In this document: positions 43,777-55,151 of the stretch, one piece after another | How positions within the stretch are numbered: position 1 is the first letter of the stretch | Layout: the number at the start of each line of letters is the position of its first letter | DNA from: Amoebidium appalachense | Lineage: Eukaryota; Ichthyosporea | Reading direction: 5' to 3' | Assembly: GCA_963693365.1 (NCBI GenBank) | Contig: CAVNZM010000001.1 | Span: forward strand, 372,001-436,000 | DNA length: 64,000 bases | Translations under genes and position numbers: made by a program | Notes under the pieces: generated by a model | Seen by the model: the letters and a program-made list of their open reading frames with translations, nothing else | Databases searched by the model: none | Told to the model about the DNA's origin: nothing

Positions 43777-46762
43777 ATGGATCCAAACAAAACTGGTGTA
43801 AACAAAATAACCATGTGGAAAGGTGAAGGGAAGACTGGTCCCGATACCAAAACCCCCTATTTTCAATGGGAAATCATTTTTCTCGGCATGATGACCGGCA
43901 CTAAAGGTGTCCGATTCATGGATGTTGTACTTGCTGACAACTACGTCCCCCCTACCACCGTCGCGGTTGACGGTGAACCCCCCTTCTACGGCTACGGCAC
44001 TACCGCGGAGCTCAAGGAGGCCCATGCTCCATATGATTCAGAACATCGACCCTTCCGTGCTCACCACCGTTGCCCAGTACCGTATTGGCATGGACCCTGA
44101 ACGGGCCATGTGGAAATTCCGTCAACACTACCTCCAAGGCAAACCCGATCAGATCCACATCCTTCACCGTCAGTGGGATGCCTGTGCCCTTCAGCCCGGT
44201 GAATCATTCACCACCTACCTGAGTCGTCTGCAGACCATCGTGAACCAGCTCCAGTCCCTCCAAGATGAGTCCATTCACTTCACTCGTCTAGCTGAGAAGT
44301 TCTTCAATGAACTCACCACCAGAGACGACCTCACCCCTGAGTTCAACCGTCTTATCGAAGACTATCACTTCGGTGATAAGCTATTCCCCGACTTCGAGTC
44401 CCTCCACAACCACGTCAAGGGCATCGAGTTACGTCAAGACCTCAAGATGCAACTCCGGAGCAACCGTGCCCACCGTGCCTCCAAGTCCAGCATGGCATTA
44501 AATGCCAGTGCTCCCCCCCGTGATCTTCCTCGCCGTGACTTACGCAACCGACTTGACCGTACCCCTGGCACGGACCTCCGAACTCGTCTCTCCCGTCAGC
44601 ACACCCGATCCCGTTCCCCCCACCGGCCTGCCTTCCGGTCCACGTCTCGTTGCCCCAGTCGTTCCCGTTTCTCGGGTTCCCGTCGTTCTGATTCCCCGGC
44701 TCGTTCTAACAACCCTTCCGTGAAAGCATGCTCCTACTGCCACGAGCCTGATCACACGATCATCGATTGCCCCGAGCCGAAATGCCGTATGTCCAGACAC
44801 AACCGTTCCCGTCAAGGCAATGAGAAATCTGTCTCCTTTGCTTTCTCGGCCGCATACAATGCTAGCTCCGTCCCCGTGTCCTCCGACCCTGCCTGGGATT
44901 CCGGGTGCAACATGACTGTCTGCCCCACCCGTGAGTTCTTCCATGACCTCACTCCCCTTCCGACACCGACTCCCGTTGCTGCCTTCAATGGCACCCCCGT
45001 CTTGGCCACCCACACCGGCCATATCGTCATCAACACCATCACCGACCATGGCACAGCCACCCTTACCATTGAAGCCTACTACACCCCGTCTGGCCAAGCC
45101 TTCCTCATTTCAACATCCCAAGCTGCTGCCGAATACATCAAGGGTGATTTGAATGATGCCTCCACTCCGTCATTCCTCTTCGACCGACTTACCGGCCGTC
45201 ATCTCGTCAACCTCCGTCTACACAACGGTCTGTATTACTTCAAGGACTACACCATTCAACCACCCACTCGTCCAGGACCTGTGGCTCTGGCTGCCACCAC
45301 CAGTGTTAACCCATCCATCTGGCACCATCGTCTGGGGCACCGTGCTATGACCAGCATCAAGGACATGGCGAAACACGACCTTGTTATTGGTCTCCCCTCG
45401 TCTGTCCTCGACTGTGATGTTCCTGATTGTCATGGCTGCATTATGGGTAAAACCACCAAGGCTCCGTTCAAGGGTGACCGTCCTCACTCCGACATCCCCG
45501 GTCATGAATGGCATTGGGATTTTTTTGAGCCTACCACAACATCGTACGGAGGTTCCAAGGTTGCTCTCGTCACTGTCTGCCGTGCCTCTGGACTCGTCAA
45601 GATCTACCCGATGACCGACCGTACAACCACCCTGGACATTCTCACAGCTCACACCAACCTCGTTGCTACCCATGCCCCCTCCAAAGTTGGTGTCTACCAC
45701 TTCGACTCCGGCTCTGAGTTCACCTCCAAGGCTACCCGTGCTTTTTGCCTCTCCCAGGGCATCAAGGCCAGCTATGCTCCGGTGGACTGCCCTCAACTGA
45801 ACGGCTACGTTGAACGTCGTATGCGGTTCCTACAAGAGATTGTTCGTTGCCTCCTCCATCAAGTCCAAGATCAGTCTCTGTCCCCCAAACTGTGGGCTGA
45901 GGCCCTCCAACAAGCCGCCTACATCATCAACGTCACCCCGTCCACGACTGCCAGTGGTCGTACACCATTCGAGGTTTTCTACGGTGTCAAGCCCGACATC
46001 TCCGAGCTCAAAGTGTTCGGTTGGCCTGCCTACACTCATGTGCCAGCCTCTAAACGGAACAAGCTGGCCCCCACCGTCAAACTCGGCATGTATATCGGCT
46101 ATGATCTTCAATCACACTGCCACCGGATCTTCAACCCCACCACCCATCGTGTCGGCCTCTTCCGTGATGTGATTTTCGACGAATCAGCTTATCTCCCGTC
46201 CGACATTCCATCAACACTTCCGACCCCCGACACCACTGCTACCTCGACCACCCCACCCCCCACAGTTGACACTGAAGATGATGTTTGTCTGGTAGTACTC
46301 TGGCCCCCCTCCTGCCATCGTCGTTCCCCCGACACCCCCCCCCCACCGGCCCCCCTGCCCCCGTGCCCGTCCAGCCTGCCGACCCTCATCCTGCCCCTGG
46401 CAACGTCACACCCATCCGACCCGGCTCCCCCGACAACTTCCACTCGGCCCCGTCCAGCCCGGAGGTTGCCCCCCCTGCAATTCCGAACTTCCAGGTTCCC
46501 CCCCCCCCCCGTCTCCACCTCCCCCGGTCCCTGCACCCCGTCGTTCTGCCCGTCTACAGGGCAAGGTTGGACTTCAAGCCACCACCACCCTGCCAGTCCC
46601 CCCCGGTCCCCCCATCAACATCGACCAACTACCCAAACTTGTCCGTCAACTGTGTTCCGGACCCAATGGTGACCAGGTCAAGTCAGCCCTCACTGCTGAG
46701 TATCAAGCCTTCGTCGACAAAGACATCTTTGAACTTGTTGACCCTCCCCCTGGTGCTAACAT
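43777..46762 (+). pseudogene. Copia 1 gag-protease-integrase (frameshifted)
   Basis: ATG at 43777 gives MDPNKTGVNKITMWKGEGKT. The frame is lost at an 11-nt deletion near 44022, then continues in the next frame through the zinc knuckle (CSYCHEPDHTIIDC), protease DSG (WDSGCNMTVCP), integrase HHCC and DDE segments, with GWPAYTHV in place of GCPAYTHV in copy 2, and into the Pro-rich linker. Confidence 0.93.
46753..46762. repeat. Target-site duplication of LINE A, left copy
   Basis: GTGCTAACAT, repeated at 50628-50637. Copia 2 has this 10-mer once at the homologous site (59895 region), which proves the insertion. Confidence 0.97.
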
Positions 46763-47089
46763 GACCCATGCGCGCCGGAAAACATTCAGAAAGCAGACAA
46801 AGAACGTAAAGTGTCTGCTAAGAATGCGTGCGCCACACGTTGTCGTGTACGCATCAGCAAGGCAAAAGAGTTCCTCGCAAAGTTGGAAAACGATGCTACG
46901 AGGGTGATAGACACGGACACGAAGGAACCAATGTTTTCTGGTGAGAAACTGCTCGAGCGCAAACGCCGATGCGAGATGGAAATCGAGCTCTTCTGCGAAC
47001 TGTTCGCGCTGGCGGAAGGTCGTGCATACGACCCCGTAAGCGACAAGTGGGAACCTACCCCACAGGTGTCGGACCAAACCGATGCCTAA
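46763..47089 (+). CDS. LINE A ORF1, C-terminal fragment
   Basis: Open from the element border to TAA at 47087-47089 (109 codons). Lys/Glu-rich and helical in character (KAKEFLAKLEND, EKLLERKRRCEMEIELF). No zinc knuckle or RRM visible in this part. The stop overlaps the ORF2 start in ATGCCTAA. Confidence 0.75.
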   Translation, partial: DPCAPENIQKADKERKVSAKNACATRCRVRISKAKEFLAKLENDATRVIDTDTKEPMFSGEKLLERKRRCEMEIELFCELFALAEGRAYDPVSDKWEPTPQVSDQTDA

Positions 47090-47795
47090 TTTATCCTTCT
47101 TCTTCTGGAATGCTCGGACACTGGGCCCCCAAAAGGGCCTCCCCCCCGGGACACTCGACGATAAAATCAGCTACATACAACAACAGACAAACAACCACAC
47201 GTTTACAGTGATTTGCGAAACACAGTTTAAAAACCACCACAAATTCAACTCTACTTTGGTCGACACATCCACACACCCCGGTTACGCGAAAAACCGAGGC
47301 ATTATTGTACTTGCCGCACCACACGTGAGAGTGAAGTGCAAACCGGTAGCAAAAACGGAATTCTCGGTTTCTATAGAGTTTCTTTCTAATGTTTTTACTT
47401 TTGTATATTACCCACCATCTATGTCGGTTGTCGAATTGACTCACGAGTTGTCACAGTTACCAATGTCCACTGTTATTTTAGGTGATTTTAACACGCGACT
47501 CCACCACACAGACACACTGCAAGTGAGTGTCGGGTACCCATCTAAGCCCCCGGAGCGTGCTATCCCTTTAGCAAGGTATGTCCAAAGTCACACTTTGCGG
47601 TTCCCTCAAATATCCCATGCCCACAACACCGACTGGGGAGTGGCCTTTTGGCCATCAACCATGTCAAAACTCTCTCTCCCTCCTAACCTCTCTAGGTCAT
47701 CTGACCACTCTCCTATCCTTTTCCTACCTAAGATCTCCCTTGATCTGCTCCCCCCCTCCCCCTCCCACCTTTCGCCTCCGTCTATCCCAGCTTAA
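47082..47795 (+). CDS. LINE A ORF2 N-terminal part: AP-like endonuclease
   Basis: Starts MPNLSFFFWNARTLG. Endonuclease-exonuclease-phosphatase motifs in order: WNARTLG, VICETQ, FVYYPPS, VILGDFNTRL, and RSSDHSPILF, with the catalytic Asn, Glu, Asp/Asn and His in the family order. The frame is lost in a 7-C run at 47749-47755; LINE B has 6 C there and stays in frame. Confidence 0.92.
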   Translation: MPNLSFFFWNARTLGPQKGLPPGTLDDKISYIQQQTNNHTFTVICETQFKNHHKFNSTLVDTSTHPGYAKNRGIIVLAAPHVRVKCKPVAKTEFSVSIEFLSNVFTFVYYPPSMSVVELTHELSQLPMSTVILGDFNTRLHHTDTLQVSVGYPSKPPERAIPLARYVQSHTLRFPQISHAHNTDWGVAFWPSTMSKLSLPPNLSRSSDHSPILFLPKISLDLLPPSPSHLSPPSIPA

Positions 47796-50277
47796 GTCAC
47801 AGTGGGGTAGAGTTGATGTATGTGTATGCTATGCTACGAAACACCCTATATATATGCGCCTATTAGAATCTGCACAAGCCAGGCCAGATTCACATCTCGT
47901 ACTAGATACATGCACTAACTTTATTGTTGATGATTTGATAGATCTCGGTGATTATGCTGGCGGTGGTAGGAAGGAATACCCCGATGCTCTCTTGTTACCA
48001 AACACCACTCCCGCTAGACTAGGTGAACCCCTGTCTCAAAAGGAAAGCTTGCGCCGGCTTGCTAGTATGAATCGATTTGGCCCCCCTGCTCGTATTATTG
48101 GTGATACCACTGGAGACCCCCTCATAGACTCTGATAAGTATTTCTCGGAACTGTTTAAAGATAGGACCCCCGCTCAGAAACCTATTGTGTGGCCTGTAGA
48201 CCCATCTATCCCCATAGAATCGATCCTCCCCTTTTTCAGTCCCGATGCCATATGGTCTGTGATATCTAGTTATAGCTCTAGTAAGTCTTGTGGACCTGAT
48301 GGACTCCCTGCTGGGTTTCTTAAAATCCTTGTTCCCTCCTACCCACAAAAGGAAAGTGATCGTGCTATTAAACCTGATCTTACTATCATGTTAAGCTCTC
48401 TCTTTTCTTGGTGTGTTAAATGTGGACATGTCCCGTCATCTTGGTTAGATACCTTAGTGATCCCCATAGTTAAGAAGGACTCTGAGGGCCCCATATCATC
48501 CTTTCGCCCCATTACACTAACCCAGGTTGTTCGTAGATTCTTTGAAGCTTGCTTACTTAGGTTATTTGCACATCACCCTAGGTTTCAATCTATTCTTCAC
48601 ATACACCCATGCCAATCCGCTTTTCGTAAAAACAATTCATGTTATGTTCAAATAATGGCACTGCACGATTCTATGCAAGTTGGTGCACAATATGTTGGCT
48701 TTATTGATTGGAAAACTGCTTACGATTCTGTCTCCCCTGGTCTCCTATGGGAAAAGCTTGCTGCACGGGGTGTACCACACTGCATTGGTGTTCTGTTAGA
48801 AGCACTCTTGTCTCAAACCTATGGTAGAGCTGTGGTTAATGGGCATCTTTCATATGGTTTTGCTCGTACTAGAGGTCTCTTGCAGGGTTCATTGCTTAGC
48901 CCCTTTTTGTTTAACCTATTTATAGATGATTTGGCTGTCAAGATTTACGCCGAAAACGATGACCCTATTAATAACTTTCCGCCTGCACTTCTCTATGCTG
49001 ATGATCTGTCCCTCCTTGCCCGTACCCCTAGACGCCTGCAAAGATTGTTCGATGTAGTGTCAGAGTGGTGCAAGGCAAACCTTATGATCCTTAACATAGA
49101 CAAATGTGGTGTTCTTGTACCTGATATAGCTAACAATTTACACACATTTACATTATCATCTAAACCTGTACCTATAGTTCCAGAATACAAATATCTTGGT
49201 GTTCCGGTTGATTCTGTTGGTGTTATGTTTCCCCATATGGTCGAAAAGAGGGTAGAGTTGGCTCGTAAGCGGTTAGCTTTCTTCTCGGCTAATATTTTTA
49301 AAGACACACCCCTCCATCCTTCTATTAGACTTACATTTATTCGCACTTTTGTCTTCCCGGCATGTGAATATGGTTTACCCCTTCTCGCCGCTTGGATCAA
49401 GAAAGAGAGAACTAGAGCGCTTAAACCCTTGGCAAATTTCCTTGAAGCAGAAGTTGCCTCCTTTCTATCTAACAACTGTTGTAAACCTGGGCCTGTAACG
49501 CTCTCGATATATGGTCTGGTCCCAATAGCTGCTAGAGTATCCTATCTCGCGCTGAAATTCAATAAGCACATAAGCCGCTTAAAGAAGTATTTGCCCTCCC
49601 ACCCTCTCTTCTCTATCCGACCTGTCCCCTCCTCACCTCTCCCCTCTTTCCTCCCCTCTCTCTCCCCTTCTCCCCTGGGCACAAATACAAATAAACCCCG
49701 CAATAGTGTGTGGGTGACTTTGGACTGCCACTTACTTATTAAACATGTACACAATCACAAGATAATCACGCAATATAACAAATGGAAAAAGATACCACAC
49801 GACACTAGACCCGATGAAAGCATACACCTTGAAAAACTAAGCCTTATGTCTCGTTTTATATATACTGACCGCCTCAACCATATTGCCAAATATGGCACTC
49901 GCAAGTGTATAACACCTAAATACATATTACCTTCCTGTAGAACTGGTCTTTCTCTAGCTGATGGTATTATTGATCAATTACCACGCTTTTACTGTACACG
50001 TGCTATACAGTGGAGATCTAATAAGTATAAGGTGGCATCATTTGCATGCCCAAACAACACACACACACACCAGTTTAACCGGTCATGTATCGCCAAATGT
50101 AGTTTGATAGACCACATAATACCGCAACACACACACGTCACATTCACAACAGACACCCAGAAAGATAGCCTACCTGTAAATTACAACATCCTTGATTTTA
50201 TACTAAACACGCGTAACTACGACCTGTTTATTAGATGTATTGATTGGCTTGAGAAACACATCACTACAAAATTATAG
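47756..50277 (+). CDS. LINE A ORF2 C-terminal part: reverse transcriptase
   Basis: Same polypeptide after the C-run shift; open to TAG at 50275-50277. RT motifs: SSFRPITLTQVV, GFIDWKTAYDSVSPGLLWEK, LLQGSLLSPFLFNLFIDDLA, ALLYADDLSLLART, EYKYLGVPVD. A C-terminal domain of about 260 residues with CI.PKYILPSCRTGLSL follows. No RNase H seen. A, B and C are nearly identical, so the family is young. Confidence 0.93.
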
Positions 50278-50279
50278 CG

Positions 50280-50297
50280 CACGCGCACACACACACA

Positions 50298-50354
<57 letters not shown>

Positions 50355-50386
50355 CCAGCTGATACCGAGTGTCCCGAGGGGAGCCC

Positions 50387-50430
<44 letters not shown>
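50280..50430 (+). repeat. LINE A 3' UTR: (CA)n and internal poly(A)
   Basis: CA array 50287-50352, a unique 40-mer with GGGGAGCCCC, then 38 A. The same order exists in copy C on the opposite strand. Confidence 0.95.
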
Positions 50431-50432
<2 letters not shown>

Positions 50433-50627
50433 GGGGAACCCCAACTAATTGATTTCTCCTTGTAGTCTTTATGGTGTCTCGTAGAGAAAGTAAACCCTGA
50501 TATATAGTCACCACCCGACATCTATGTACGTGATCATGATATACCGCTGAGGGGATATTCCGAGCAAAACCCCCCCCCCTATACCTGAGACTGGTTCTCT
50601 TTGCCTCGAGTAAACAGCGTAAACCCC

Positions 50628-50637
50628 GTGCTAACAT
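50628..50637. repeat. Target-site duplication of LINE A, right copy
   Basis: GTGCTAACAT; copia coding sequence resumes in frame directly after it. Confidence 0.97.
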
Positions 50638-52060
50638 CGTCGGCTTCAAGTGGATTGTCTCCGAGAAAACTCTCAACTCGGCTGGTGACACCAAAATCAA
50701 GGCCCGTGGTGTTGCTCAAGGCTTCAGTCAGCAATACGGTGTTGACTATGAGTTGATTGAGAGCCCTGTCATCCGTCCGGCTGCTCTCCGTGCTATCCTA
50801 GCTCTGGCCGTTGTTGAAGGTCATGACATCCATCAACTCGACGTGTCTACGGCCTTTCTCAACAGCCCACTCACCGAGACCATCTACATGAAACAACCCC
50901 CGGGATTCATCACCATGGCCACACTTGGCAAGGTCTGGAGACTCAAGAAAGCCCTGTACGGCCTCAAGCAAGCCTCCAAGGCTTGGTACGACTTCCTCGA
51001 CGGCATTCTTCTTGCCCATGGCCTGACCCGTACTAAGACAGACCCGTGCATCTACCTCCGGTTCTTCCCCAACAACGATGTGGTTCGGGCTGGTAACTAC
51101 GTCGACGACTCCACCATCACCAACACCTGGGGTTCTACTGCTGCCAGTGACCTGGCTGCCCACATCAGCAAGATGGCCAGCTGTCGTATGAGTCCATTTG
51201 ACCGTATGCTCGGTGTTGATTTTAATCACTCTGATCCCCATCACCTCCACATGCACCAGAGGTCTTACATCATGGATATCATCCACGACTTCAACCTCAC
51301 CGATGCCAAGTCCAAGTCTACCCCCATCCCTGCAGGCACCACCGTCTCCCTGGCTGACTGCCCCCCCCAACCGTTCACCGTGCCCTACCGTGAGTTACTC
51401 GGCCGTCTCCTCTGGGTGGCCCGATGCACACGTCCCGACATTGCCTATGCCATCGGCTTCCTTGGTCGGTTCAGCACCAACCCCGGCAAGACTCACTGGG
51501 ACCTTCTCCGTCGTGTGGCTCGGTACCTGCTCGGCACCATTGACCTTGGCATTGACTACAAGTACTCGGCCACCCAGCCCCCCATACTCGAATGCTACAC
51601 GGATGCTGACTTTGCTGGTTGTGCCGACAGCAAGAAGTCTACCACCGGCTACATCATCGAGTTTGCTGGTATGCCCATCATCTGGTACTCCAAGCTCCAG
51701 CCCATCACGGCCACCAGCACCACTGAAGCTGAGCTGATTGCTCTCAATGCTGGCACCCAAGAAGTTGCTTGGGTCCGTGACCTCTTCAAGGAACTCGGCT
51801 GCCCCATGCTTGCTCCGACTCCGGTGTACTGTGACAACCAGTCGACCATTGCCATCGTCAACTCCACCGGCATCAAGCACCGTACCAAACACATTGCAGT
51901 CCGGTATCACAACACCAAGGACTACATTGCAAGTGGGGATGTGGTTGTCCACTACGTTGAGTCAGCCCACAACTTAGCTGACATCCTCACCAAACCCCTC
52001 CCCGGCCCGAGTCATGTCACCCATCGTGCCCGACTTTGTTTGCCGGATATTGTGGATTGA
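50638..52060 (+). pseudogene. Copia 1 reverse transcriptase-RNase H (3' part of split pol)
   Basis: Open to TGA at 52058-52060. RT: FKWIVSEKTL, QLDVSTAFLNSPL, GLKQASKAWYD, YVDDSTIT. RNase H: CYTDADFAGCADSKKSTTGY, STTEAELIAL, CDNQSTIAIVNS, KHIAVRYHN and NLADILTKPLPG. This segment itself has no stop or frameshift; it is cut off from gag by LINE A. Confidence 0.95.
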
Positions 52061-52316
52061 CCCGTCCTACTTCAAGAGTGATTTTCTGATGTTTACTACT
52101 TACTTTATCATAATCATTATTTCATATGTATATTGCCTTTGTGGGTATGCCCACTTAGGGTTTTTATATAAGGTTTGACCTGTACCATGACTCTACTCTA
52201 TCTTTCACTGGTTTAAAACCCAGTTAATCAAACCCCGACTATACACGTTATACATATTCGTTGTTTTTGCGGGGCCCGGTTCCTTCCCCCCCCCCCCCCC
52301 CCCTCCCCCCCCCCCT
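52061..52316 (+). other. Copia 1 3' untranslated remnant ending in poly(C)
   Basis: It follows the Copia 2 3' UTR until the C tract, then breaks; no homology beyond. Confidence 0.85.
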
Positions 52317-53590
52317 GTCGTATCCTAATGTGTGTGTACTAGAGACGCGGCACTCTACTAAGTGTACACACACGAAAAGGAACGAACGTGTACGGAAAAA
52401 CGGTAAAGTTTATTCAGACCAGGCTCCGACGGGCAAACTTAGATCCGTACGGAATGAGACTAAGTTACAACTGAGGCCATCAAGGCCGTGCCCTCAAAGA
52501 TCATCATCACCTGGCCCCCTACGATGCCACATTCCAAACATTCCGATCTACTTTTATCGTGCGCCTGCACGACCTAAGTCGATCTACTCAACTAATATAT
52601 TTATCCATGTCTCACCCCTCACCCTCCCCCTAGTGGCACCGCAGAGTCTAAATCTACATTTCATACTATCCTCCCCCCCCCCCTCCCTCCCCCCTTTCCT
52701 CTACATCTAAATATATAAATACGTTTGGCAACATACACTATCAAACCTTGCCAATACTTACAAAAGGGCTTCTGCCCGAACAATCACATTCCTAAGTCCT
52801 CCTACGATCTATCCTACACACTAATTAGAATTCTACATCAGCAATCTTGCAGAAACATCCGGAACCCATAAAAGATATATTAAAGATATCCATATACTCG
52901 AACCCATCCTGAACATAACCCTACATCCAGTTCATGGGTTTAACATATGTAAAGGATATCTACAATAAAATAGATATAACTCTTGGATATCTACGCCTAA
53001 TATGTATATAGATATCTGTTACATTCCTGATATCCATTGGATAACTACTGTTAGGGATCCACTAGATATCCACGAAAAACGTGATATCCGGTGGATATCG
53101 AACACTAGATATGCAAATACGCATGCACAACATATATAATGGATATGTGACGAAGGGACCCAGTGACAGGTAACCTGCCCAATATTATATCCAATGTGAT
53201 ATCCACTATATATATGTAACATGCTTAAAATGTGCACAATCGAGATCCAATTGATATGTTGTGGGTACCCTTAATCATATGTAATTGATGCAAAAGAGAT
53301 GTCATTTGATATGCAATAGATATAGGTTGTGTATAGATTTATTACCGAAATGAGGTTCATTAGATATTCGGATAGCTATGTATATAGGCATAGAATACCT
53401 ATATTGACTATATACAGTCAGGTGACCAAAAGACCTCATAATAGTTGCCAAGTAGACCTAAGCATAGATATCCAACATGCATCTCAGTATATATGTACTG
53501 GATCAGTAAATGAACAACGAAAATGGATGTGATAGACGACCAAAAGATATCGGCCCTTGCATGTATTATATATATATATAGACATATAGG
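52317..53590. other. Unassigned AT-rich DNA with GATATC cluster
   Basis: No gene or known element. 52317-52860 is mixed sequence starting TGTCGTATCC. 52885-53551 contains 11 GATATC hexamers plus many GGATAT/TAGATA variants. Confidence 0.6.
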
Positions 53591-54443
53591 CGACACATCC
53601 ACACACCCCGGTTACGCGAAAAACCGAGGCATTATTGTACTTGCCGCACCACACGTGAGAGTGAAGTGCAAACCGGTAGCAAAAACGGAATTCTCGGTTT
53701 CTATAGAGTTTCTTTCTAATGTTTTTACTTTTGTATATTACCCACCATCTATGTCGGTTGTCGAATTGACTCACGAGTTGTCACAGTTACCAATGTCCAC
53801 TGTTATTTTAGGTGATTTTAACACGCGACTCCACCACACAGACACACTGCAAGTGAGTGTCGGGTACCCATCTAAGCCCCCGGAGCGTGCTATCCCTTTA
53901 GCAAGGTATGTCCAAAGTCACACTTTGCGGTTCCCTCAAATATCCCATGCCCACAACACCGACTGGGGAGTGGCCTTTTGGCCATCAACCATGTCAAAAC
54001 TCTCTCTCCCTCCTAACCTCTCTAGGTCATCTGACCACTCTCCTATCCTTTTCCTACCTAAGATCTCCCTTGATCTGCTCCCCCCTCCCCCTCCCACCTT
54101 TCGCCTCCGTCTATCCCAGCTTAAGTCACAGTGGGGTAGAGTTGATGTATGTGTATGCTATGCTACGAAACACCCTATATATATGCGCCTATTGGAATCT
54201 GCACAAGCCAGGCCAGATTCACATCTCGTACTAGATACATGCACTAACTTTATTGTTGATGATTTGATAGATCTCGGTGATTATGCTGGCGGTGGTAGGA
54301 AGGAATATCCCGATGCTCTCTTGTTACCAAACACCACTCCCGCTAGACTAGGTGAACCCCTGTCTCAAAAGGAAAGCTTGCGCCGGCTTGCTAGTATGAA
54401 TCGATTTGGCCCCCCTGCTCGTATTATTGGTGATACCACTGGA
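53591..54443 (+). pseudogene. LINE B endonuclease and linker (5'-truncated)
   Basis: In one frame from DTSTHPGYAKNRGIIVLAAP through LGDFNTRL and SSDHSPILF to the linker ending RIIGDTTG. The 6-C run keeps the frame, unlike LINE A. The N-terminal WNARTLG strand is missing. Confidence 0.92.
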
Positions 54444-55151
54444 TGTCATCTTCACTTAATTCTCAGCAAGACTTAGAAGTTGAGTTTGGTATTTATTTAT
54501 TAGTTGTTGTAGTTTGTTTCCTTTTCCTTTCTTCATTTCTTTCTTTCTTTTCCGTTTCCGTGTACACGACATCTTAGATCTGTGTACGTATCGACATACT
54601 TAGCTCGCGCACACGTATTGTCGTTTGCGTCAAAATCTATATATGTCATCCAATCATATCTCGTTTGTATTTTCCCAAATATAGTAACTTACATTCCTTT
54701 CTCATTCCTTTCCCACGACGTAGCATTGTGCTATGTTCTTCAACTATTAGGAATAATTATATTTAGACGTGTTATGATAAGAACATGTATAAATATATGT
54801 TATGAATTAATAGTTACATAAGTGGTTTCATTTTGTTAAATGTTTCCGTGCTTTTATTAGAAGTTTCTTTCATTAGAGGATTGAGTTTTATATTCTATGT
54901 GTCGACAGACATTTTAATCGATATATTTTACACTCATAGTTTTCGTCCTTTTGATTGGTTTATCGTTTCACATTCCCAAGTATAAAAGGGACCTCATCTT
55001 GAAATAAATCACAAGCAGTCGTATTCACTTCCTATGGTTCCAGAAATCGTTCCTCCTCTCCGGTTGTGTTTTTCCCGTGTGTCTTTGTGTTGTGTTTTAC
55101 ATAACACGCGTCTGTGCTCTCTGCTTCTCCGTTTACCCACACAAAATAACA
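54444..55151 (+). repeat. Solo LTR (708 bp) of a second LTR family in LINE B
   Basis: TGTCATCTTC...AAATAACA between duplications CTGGA (54439-54443 and 55152-55156). It holds TATAAAAG at 54981-54988 and AATAAA at 55003-55008, so it is promoter- and terminator-like. Its sequence is unrelated to the Copia 1/2 LTR. Confidence 0.93.

Larger units (their letters stand above)
46763..50627 (+). mobile_element. LINE copy A (3,865 bp), inserted in Copia 1 pol
   Basis: Bounded by 10-bp duplications. It encodes an ORF1 tail, an AP-type endonuclease and a reverse transcriptase. It ends with (CA)n (50280-50352), a 38-A tract (50393-50430) and a 197-nt tail that ends GTAAACCCC. ORF1 is open at the left border, so the copy is 5'-truncated. 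Confidence 0.95.
42790..52316 (+). mobile_element. Copia 1: Ty1/copia retrotransposon, defective, split by LINE A, no 3' LTR
   Basis: 5' LTR 42790-43714, primer site, gag-pol 43777-46762 and 50638-52060. It is broken by an 11-nt deletion in gag (about 44022), an extra A near 46294, a C-run length change (46334-46343) and the 3.87-kb LINE A. The 3' part follows Copia 2 to the C tract (52286-52316) and then stops: the downstream 450 bp including the polypurine tract and LTR are absent. About 97-98% identical to Copia 2 in coding by eye. Confidence 0.95.

Noticed and set aside
45830-46111. Minus-strand ORFs across copia genes (also 58368-59255, 57693-58199)
   Set aside because: Shadows of the GC-rich third codon positions of gag-pol on the opposite strand.
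49542-49754. Conserved minus-strand ORF present in all LINE copies (about 70 codons)
   Set aside because: Antisense of the Pro/Ser-rich part of the RT C-terminal domain; conserved only because the copies are nearly identical.
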